Source: an uncultured Oscillospiraceae bacterium (GTDB lineage: Bacteria; Bacillota; Clostridia; Oscillospirales; Oscillospiraceae). Taken from it: 20,239 nt of DNA. The notes beneath the pieces were generated by a model. It searched no databases. It was not told the DNA's origin and saw only the letters and a program-made list of their open reading frames with translations. A program made the position numbers and the translations under genes. Of the stretch, positions 15,744 to 20,239 are shown in pieces. The stretch lies in assembly GCA_900758315.1 (NCBI GenBank), contig CAAERF010000335.1, positions 1 to 20,239 on the forward strand, written 5' to 3'. Numbering within the stretch: position 1 is the stretch's first letter; every line of letters begins with the position of its first letter.

Positions 15744-16061
15744 ACGGTTGTTTCCTCCTTGGTAACAGGTTATTGGTTGAGGTAGATGGCTCTTTCGGGA
15801 AAATCAGGATTTTCCCGAGTTTGCAGCCCTGCGGGCTGAGCAGTGTATTTTCTGACGCGCATGTCGTCAGAAAATACCGATCTCACTTTCTTTCACCGCA
15901 AGCGGTGAAACTCTGCGAGGCTGTCGCGGCCATTGCTACTTCAACTTGACCCCCCCGACTCGCAAGTCGCCGGGGAACGGGTTCTACAAACATTAAAAAG
16001 ACTGCTTGTCCGGCCGGGTGAGTAACTTCCCCGGGGGACAGAGACGCTTTTCGCCGGTGAA
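15744..16061 (-). promoter_or_regulatory. Hairpin-rich 318-nt gap between rpsJ and rplC
   Basis: No gene is visible. Besides a terminator-like hairpin near rpsJ, four perfect stem-loops follow each other: TTTCACCGC/GCGGTGAAA (15891-15910), a 13-bp stem (15845-15857 with 15865-15877), CAGCCC-TGC-GGGCTG (15824-15838) and TCGGGAAAAT-CAGG-ATTTTCCCGA (15795-15818). A weaker CGACT/AGTCG stem lies near 15957-15970. TGCGAGGCTGT at 15914-15924 also occurs in the repeat at 20053-20063. I find no convincing promoter. It may be an inserted repeat, a control region for rplC, or both. Confidence 0.6.
15994..16041 (-). terminator. Weak terminator-like hairpin after rpsJ
   Basis: On the mRNA, TGTCC pairs with GGACA and inside it CCGGG with CCCGG around an 11-base loop, with a small internal bulge; five T follow after seven bases (15995-15999). 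It begins about 20 bases past the rpsJ stop. The long distance to the T-run makes it a poor terminator, so partial termination or attenuation is the most that can be proposed. Confidence 0.4.
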
Positions 16062-16370
16062 TCAGAGCTTGATCTCGATTTCGACGCCGGCGGGGAGCTG
16101 GAGCGCCATCAGGGATTCGACCGTCTTGGGGGTGGGGTTCTGGATGTCGATCAGACGCTTGTGGGTGCGGCGTTCAAACTGCTCCCGGCTGTCCTTATAT
16201 TTATGAACAGCACGTAGAATGGTAACAATTTCCTTCTTGGTGGGAAGGGGGATCGGGCCGGAGACGCTGGCGCCGGTGCGCTTAGCGGTTTCCACGATCT
16301 TCTCTGCGCTCTGGTCGATCAGCTGATGGTCATAAGCCTTCAGACGGATGCGAATCTTTTCTTTTGCCAT
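16062..16370 (-). CDS. rpsJ: 30S ribosomal protein uS10
   Basis: Head protein of the 30S subunit that also acts as NusE in antitermination complexes. The 102 residues equal the family length and show [40 protein letters not shown] and the motif [21 protein letters not shown] chose the ATG ten bases after GAGGAGG; the reading frame is open for 84 more codons upstream but that part has no family match and covers the leader. First gene of the superoperon, driven by the promoter at 16668-16696. Confidence 0.98.
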   Translation of the reverse strand: MAKEKIRIRLKAYDHQLIDQSAEKIVETAKRTGASVSGPIPLPTKKEIVTILRAVHKYKDSREQFERRTHKRLIDIQNPTPKTVESLMALQLPAGVEIEIKL

Positions 16371-16661
16371 GATAGGGTTTCCTCCTCGATAATTTCGTAC
16401 GTTCTGTGTACATGAACCGGATGCTTTCCTCTGGGGTGGGTCAGGCCGGAATTTTTCGCACGCTATGCCGTGTGTATCACTCCGTGGCAGAGAGAAAGCC
16501 GACACAATTTGCCGGCTGCGCGCGTACCACGGCGATATACTGCCTGTGGCACAGCAGAAAAACTCAGCCGCCCAGAATCCAGCCCGGACATACTCGGCGG
16601 AAGTTACCGGATTGCTCCGCAATCTCCCGCGTCATCGCATAGTACGCCTAAGCAGCGCACT
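16371..16661 (-). promoter_or_regulatory. Long 5' leader of the S10 superoperon
   Basis: About 290 bases lie between the predicted transcription start and rpsJ. Perfect stems are few: GATTGC-GGA-GCAATC at 16610-16624 is the clearest, and CCGCC pairs with GGCGG upstream of five T (16558-16562), a possible weak attenuator. CTGC..GCAG and AGCCG/CGGCT stems are also possible. A leader of this size before rpsJ is compatible with ribosomal-protein feedback, as known for L4 in E. coli; the sequence alone does not prove it. Confidence 0.45.
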
Positions 16662-16667
16662 TTTGCT

Positions 16668-16696
16668 ATCATACACCATTTCCCCCACCCCGTCAA
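16668..16696 (-). promoter_or_regulatory. Sigma-A promoter of the S10 superoperon with UP element
   Basis: TTGACG (16691-16696) and TATGAT (16668-16673) are separated by exactly 17 bases on the minus strand. Directly upstream lie two A-tracts, six A at 16710-16715 and five A at 16701-16705, spaced about ten bases apart, which is the form of an UP element bound by the alpha C-terminal domain. The start of transcription should be near 16661. Confidence 0.82.
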
Positions 16697-16731
16697 GGAC
16701 TTTTTCGCCTTTTTTCCCGGACTTCTCCGGC

Positions 16732-16760
16732 TTGTCCCAATCTGGCTCCTGTGTTATACT
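16732..16760 (+). promoter_or_regulatory. Sigma-A promoter of the glycerophosphotransferase gene
   Basis: TTGTCC (16732-16737), a 17-base spacer and TATACT (16755-16760), with TG one base before the -10 box (extended -10). The start should be near 16767, leaving a 60-base leader. A second AT-rich stretch with two overlapping TATAAT (16778-16788) lies downstream but has no good -35 box. The promoter is back to back with the S10 promoter, 35 bases apart. Confidence 0.75.
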
Positions 16761-16826
16761 GAGGAACACATATACATTATAATATAATCTGCATTTTTGC
16801 GAAATCTCATAAGGAGTGTTTTCACC

Positions 16827-19800
16827 ATGGCAAACACCACTCCACGCTGGCGTCCCATGGACGCGCAGCTCCCTATTACCGGCACCGGCCTGCCTCTGAC
16901 GGCGGCCTACTGCCCTGCTCCGGCGGGTATGCTGGGCATCCGGCTCCTCTCCAGCAGCTCCTTTCCCGGCGGGCGGCTGGTGCTGATTGCCAAATCCAAA
17001 TCCCAGACCGAGCACTGGTTTCAGGACGCCGCGGTAGTGGACGGCGTGCTCCAGGTCCCCATGGAGGGCTTTGAGACCGCCGCCGCCAGCAGCTCCGACA
17101 CCGAATGGTCCCTGTCCCTGGGCCAGGTCACCGGCGAGGGCATCACTCTGCGCAGGCTCCAGAGGAAGGGCCTGCAAAAGCACTTGGACAACCTGAATCT
17201 CTACTTTCACGACGACCGGGACCTGACCGCCGAATCTTCTTACCGCTTTTCCAAGGACGGTCAGACCTTTGGGGCCTTCCCCATCCAGCTGGGCCGGGAC
17301 GGTACCCTGTTGCTCCAGGTCTCGCCGGTGGAGCGCCGGTATGAGCGCACCGTCGCCTGCCGTCTGAGCCGACTGGAGCGTCAGGATACGCTGCTGCGCC
17401 TGTCCGCACGCTGTCCCAACCCCCTGCCCCAGCCGGTGGGCTTCTCCATTCTGGCCACGGTGCCCAACGGCGCTGACTCCACCGTCTTCGTCCCGGCAGA
17501 GCCGGACGGCGACTTCTCCCAGAGCCACACGGTCTCGGGCACCCTGGACCTGTCCGCCCTGCCCGCCCAGACGGGACTCTGGCAGCTGACCTGCGTGCTG
17601 GACCGGGAGGGCGACACGCTGCTCCACGTACCCCTGTACCTCACCGACGCCCAGGCGGCAGTGACCCTGTCCGAGGAGCTGGAGGGACGTCCCGCCTGCG
17701 AGCGCGACGGGGTAAAGTGTTCCCTCTCCATCGACCTCCGCCACCGTCCCATCCTCTGCTGGTGCGAGGACCAGCCCGGTGGACAGCTCTTCCCGCCTGA
17801 CTCCGGCGTGACCACACTGGCGGACTTCCTGCCCAGGATTCAGCGGGCGCCGGAGGACCTGACCTGCTCGGCCCGCCACGTGGGCGGCGATGACTGGCAG
17901 TGGCAGCTCCGACTGCCCTCCCGGGACTTCTCCCACGCCGACGAGCTGGCTCTGCTGCTGGTCCACGACAAGGACAACAGCCGGCTGGTCTGCCCGGTGA
18001 CCTCCAAAACCGGCGATGGGAACGGTTGCACCCTCTCCGCCGACCTGTCCGCCCTGAAGGAGACCGTGGAGACCTGCCGCCGGGTGAACTGGCGGGTCAC
18101 GCTGGTGGCCCGGCAGGGTGCCACCTTCTACGCCCTGCCTCTGGCGGACCCGGGCCGTACACCCCAGCGCAACAAGCGCAAGCAGACCCAGTTCAACTAC
18201 TCCGCCGGCAACTATGACGCTCCCATCGGCGCGCTGCCCTTCGCCGGTCACACGGTGGAGCTGACCCCCTACTGCACCTTCAAAGGCGACTGGCGGCTGT
18301 CCCTGGCGGATCGGTGCCTGCGCTACTATCCCCACTTCGACTGCCGGGCGGTCAGCGCCGGACTCCGGTTCGGAAAGCTCCACCTGAAGGTCGCCTGTCC
18401 TCCGGTGGAGGGTGGTCAGTGGGTGGGCGTGGTGCTTACCCACCGGTATCAGCTGGAATCCGACCGGATGGAGCACTACTTCCCGCTGAAAAGCCTCCGG
18501 CAGGAGGGCGATCACTTTATTCTCACCGCCAGCGTGAAGCTGAAACAGTTCACCTTCTCCCCTCTCTACTGGGACATCCGGGTGGTCTTTGAGAAGGACG
18601 GCATTCCATATTGGAGCTCGGTCAAAGCCCCCTTCCGGTCCCAGCGCCACTACTGGCGGGAGATCGCCTGGAAGGTGGGTATCAAGGGCCTGTTCTTCGG
18701 GGACAGCACCCGGCTGGACAAGGACAACCAACTCTTTCTCTACCGGACAGTGGGCAACCGTTTCGCCCTGGTCTGTCAGGAGTACTCTCCCTATACCGGT
18801 TTCCGGTTCCGGCTCAAGGAGCGCTTCGCCATGGCCCTGTACTACCTGTTCCGGAAGCGCCTGCTGAAAAAGAGCATCTGCCTGACCTATGAGAAGTACT
18901 GCTGTATGGCCCAGGACAACGGGTTCTACTTCTTCCAGTACTGCATGGACCACGACATGGAGTCGGTGATGAACCGGGAGATCTACTTTGTCATCGACAA
19001 GAAGCAGCCGGACTATCAGAATCTGCTGCCCTACAAGGACCACGTGATCCAGTTCATGAGCCTGAAGCACATGGTATACATTCTGGCGGCCCGCCTGCTG
19101 ATCTCCAGCGACTCCAAGGCCCACTCCTACGCCTGGCGGGCCAAGGAGAGCGTGATTCTCCCGCTGGTCACCAAGAATAAACGTCTGGTGTTCCTTCAGC
19201 ACGGCGTGATCGCCCTGAAGCGGGTGGAGTTCTACCGCTCCGGCACCAACAGCGTCAATCTCTTCGTGACCTCCAACGATCAGGAACACGACATCATTAT
19301 CAATGAGCTGGGCTACCTGCCGGAAGAGGTCATTGTCACCGGACTGGCCCGGTGGGACGTGCTGAAAGACTGCTCGGACCGCCAGCCCAACACCCACATT
19401 CTGGTGATGCCCACCTGGCGCAACTGGCTGGAGGAGGTGTCTGACGAGACCTTCATGGCCAGCGACTACTATCAGAACTACATGGCCCTGCTCAACTCGG
19501 ACCGGCTGGCGGCCTATCTGGAGCAGTACGACGTGTATCTGGACTTCTACATCCACCCCAAGTTCCGGGAGTACATCAAGAACTTCTCCATCTCCGGAGA
19601 GCGGGTGCGGTTGATTCCCTTCGGGTCCCAGCCGCTGAATCAGCTGATGATGGAGTGCAAGCTGCTGGTCACCGACTACTCCAGCGTCTGCTGGGACGTG
19701 TACTACCAGGGCAAGCCGGTGCTGTTCTACCAGTTTGACGTGGAGCAGTACAATGAGACCCAGGGCGCTTATATCGATCTGGAGAAGGATCTGTTCGGCG

Positions 19801-19967
19801 ACCGTGCCACCACGCCGGAAGAGCTGTTCGCTCTGCTGGAGGAGGCCGCGGAGAACGGTTTCCAGCTCAAGCCCAAGTACGCCGCCATGCGTGAGAGCAT
19901 GTACAAGTACATCGACCACAACAACAGTCAACGCACCTGTCAGGAAATTATGAAGCGCAACTGGTGA
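16827..19967 (+). CDS. CDP-glycerol glycerophosphotransferase-like protein with large N-terminal region
   Basis: The last ~380 of 1046 residues match the TagB/TagF (Glyphos_transf) family, which transfers glycerol phosphate from CDP-glycerol to growing teichoic-acid-type polymers at the inner face of the membrane. Motifs: QHGV with H792, VTGLARWD, MPTWR at 861-865, IHPK with H910, and TDYSS at 949-953 followed by WDVYYQGKPVLFYQFD. Both catalytic-type histidines are present. Residues 1 to about 640 are not recognised; they look beta-rich and could be tandem carbohydrate-binding or spacer domains. No signal peptide or clear membrane helix is seen. AAGGAG lies ten bases before the ATG; an in-frame TTG ten codons earlier has no such site. 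The gene stands alone with its own promoter, and the acceptor and polymer are unknown. Confidence 0.85.
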   Translation: MANTTPRWRPMDAQLPITGTGLPLTAAYCPAPAGMLGIRLLSSSSFPGGRLVLIAKSKSQTEHWFQDAAVVDGVLQVPMEGFETAAASSSDTEWSLSLGQVTGEGITLRRLQRKGLQKHLDNLNLYFHDDRDLTAESSYRFSKDGQTFGAFPIQLGRDGTLLLQVSPVERRYERTVACRLSRLERQDTLLRLSARCPNPLPQPVGFSILATVPNGADSTVFVPAEPDGDFSQSHTVSGTLDLSALPAQTGLWQLTCVLDREGDTLLHVPLYLTDAQAAVTLSEELEGRPACERDGVKCSLSIDLRHRPILCWCEDQPGGQLFPPDSGVTTLADFLPRIQRAPEDLTCSARHVGGDDWQWQLRLPSRDFSHADELALLLVHDKDNSRLVCPVTSKTGDGNGCTLSADLSALKETVETCRRVNWRVTLVARQGATFYALPLADPGRTPQRNKRKQTQFNYSAGNYDAPIGALPFAGHTVELTPYCTFKGDWRLSLADRCLRYYPHFDCRAVSAGLRFGKLHLKVACPPVEGGQWVGVVLTHRYQLESDRMEHYFPLKSLRQEGDHFILTASVKLKQFTFSPLYWDIRVVFEKDGIPYWSSVKAPFRSQRHYWREIAWKVGIKGLFFGDSTRLDKDNQLFLYRTVGNRFALVCQEYSPYTGFRFRLKERFAMALYYLFRKRLLKKSICLTYEKYCCMAQDNGFYFFQYCMDHDMESVMNREIYFVIDKKQPDYQNLLPYKDHVIQFMSLKHMVYILAARLLISSDSKAHSYAWRAKESVILPLVTKNKRLVFLQHGVIALKRVEFYRSGTNSVNLFVTSNDQEHDIIINELGYLPEEVIVTGLARWDVLKDCSDRQPNTHILVMPTWRNWLEEVSDETFMASDYYQNYMALLNSDRLAAYLEQYDVYLDFYIHPKFREYIKNFSISGERVRLIPFGSQPLNQLMMECKLLVTDYSSVCWDVYYQGKPVLFYQFDVEQYNETQGAYIDLEKDLFGDRATTPEELFALLEEAAENGFQLKPKYAAMRESMYKYIDHNNSQRTCQEIMKRNW

Positions 19968-19969
19968 TG

Positions 19970-20003
19970 CTGGGGCTCTGCCCCAGACCCCGCCAGCCTT
20001 TTT
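19970..20003 (+). repeat. 34-bp post-stop hairpin element, copy 2
   Basis: Begins two bases after the TGA of the upstream gene and is identical, in the sense of that gene, to the element after rplQ at 282-315. It holds CTGGGGC-TCT-GCCCCAG. Here the T-run is also the left half of a larger palindrome, CCAGCCTTTTT-GG-AAAAAGGCTGG (19993-20016), not followed by T. No classical terminator is seen after this gene. Confidence 0.7.
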
Positions 20004-20167
20004 GGAAAAAGGCTGGACCCAAAAACCCATTGCGCTGCGCGCTCGTTTTCTATGCGAGGCTGTAGAACGCCGATTTCATCGGCGTAAGGGAATTATCTGA
20101 CGTCAGAATGAGCACCAGCAGAAAGTTTGGGTCCACCCTTTTCAAAGGGTGGTGGGGGTCTTGGGGC
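19980..20167. repeat. Second fold-back intergenic repeat
   Basis: The segment 19980-20029 matches the reverse complement of 20121-20167 with mismatches: both read GCCCCA-GACCCC..., a palindrome with central T and A runs, then GGTGGACCCAAA or GGCTGGACCCAAA. The arms enclose about 90 bases, including the hairpin at 20068-20084 and the 12-base palindrome TCTGACGTCAGA (20096-20107). The architecture resembles the fold-back element at the left end of the window, with other arm sequences. Confidence 0.6.
20011..20084 (+). repeat. Dispersed intergenic repeat, copy B
   Basis: Second copy of the sequence at 46-120, in the same orientation on the plus strand. The conserved ends are GGCTGGACCCAAAAAC, ATTGCGCTGCGCGCTC and the hairpin CGCCGAT-TTC-ATCGGCG. 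The middle part differs and contains TGCGAGGCTGT, which recurs in the rpsJ-rplC gap. Confidence 0.75.
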
Positions 20168-20180
20168 CGCAGCGTAAAGC

Positions 20181-20235
20181 GAATATGCCGGGGGCATATT
20201 CGTAGCGTAGGCTGTGCCCGTCTTAACGGGCACAG
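20181..20235. repeat. Pair of perfect hairpins at the right end
   Basis: GAATATGCC-GGG-GGCATATTC (20181-20201) and CTGTGCCCGT-CTTA-ACGGGCACAG (20212-20235) are perfect stems of nine and ten pairs with three- and four-base loops. Neither is followed by a T-run in the window. They follow the fold-back element and look like further units of the same intergenic hairpin style. I see no gene between 19968 and the end. Confidence 0.65.
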
Positions 20236-20239
20236 AACG

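Noticed and set aside
16511..16540. T-box-like GTGGTACGCG in the rpsJ leader
   Set aside because: It lacks one base of the conserved T-box core, and no specifier loop or fitting terminator/antiterminator pair was found. A T-box before rpsJ would also be unexpected.
16371..16622. N-terminal extension of rpsJ by 84 codons
   Set aside because: The ATG at 16370 has a strong ribosome binding site and gives the exact family length. The extension covers the leader and has no similarity.
16632..20030. An open minus-strand frame of 1132 codons antisense to the glycerophosphotransferase gene
   Set aside because: The plus strand has all family motifs, a ribosome binding site and a promoter. The antisense protein is low in complexity with no recognisable domain; such frames arise in GC-rich genes that avoid TTA, CTA and TCA codons.

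Overview
The window suggests a GC-rich, low-motility-clue Firmicute of the class Clostridia, most likely an Oscillospiraceae-type gut bacterium (inference). The reasons are the Firmicutes gene order with adk, map, a KOW protein and infA after secY, the presence of rpsD between rpsK and rpoA, the short zinc-binding S14, the zinc-type adenylate kinase LID, strong AAGGAGG ribosome binding sites, and a CDP-glycerol glycerophosphotransferase beside the cluster. I cannot name a species.

Layout. Bases 1-322 are non-coding and hold a fold-back repeat with 44-bp perfect inverted arms, a bidirectional terminator and a 34-bp element directly after the rplQ stop. Bases 323-16370 carry one long minus-strand superoperon of 32 genes. 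In transcription order these are rpsJ, rplC, rplD, rplW, rplB, rpsS, rplV, rpsC, rplP, rpmC, rpsQ, rplN, rplX, rplE, rpsZ, rpsH, rplF, rplR, rpsE, rpmD, rplO, secY, adk, map, a KOW-domain gene, infA, rpmJ, rpsM, rpsK, rpsD, rpoA and rplQ. It joins the classical S10, spc and alpha operons. Bases 16371-16826 are a divergent promoter region: a sigma-A promoter with an A-tract UP element and a ~290-nt leader drives rpsJ, and a separate extended -10 promoter drives the plus-strand gene. Bases 16827-19967 encode a 1046-residue glycerophosphotransferase-like protein. Bases 19968-20239 are again repeat-rich non-coding DNA related to the left end.

The minus-strand genes make ribosomal proteins, the translocon SecY, initiation factor 1, methionine aminopeptidase, adenylate kinase and the RNA polymerase alpha subunit, so growth-linked functions are transcribed together. 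Many junctions are tight: TAATG overlaps join rplD-rplW, rpsC-rplP, rplP-rpmC and adk-map; rplO-secY abut; the KOW gene overlaps infA. Against this compact background two gaps stand out: 318 nt between rpsJ and rplC, holding a terminator-like hairpin and four strong hairpins, and about 220 nt between rpsZ and rpsH, holding several inverted repeats. These gaps, the intergenic repeat family with exchangeable perfect hairpins, and several unusual protein variants (Map insertion, S3 KH loop and RG tail, L3 tail repeat) are the parts most worth following up. I see no CRISPR array, tRNA, rRNA, transposase or phage gene.
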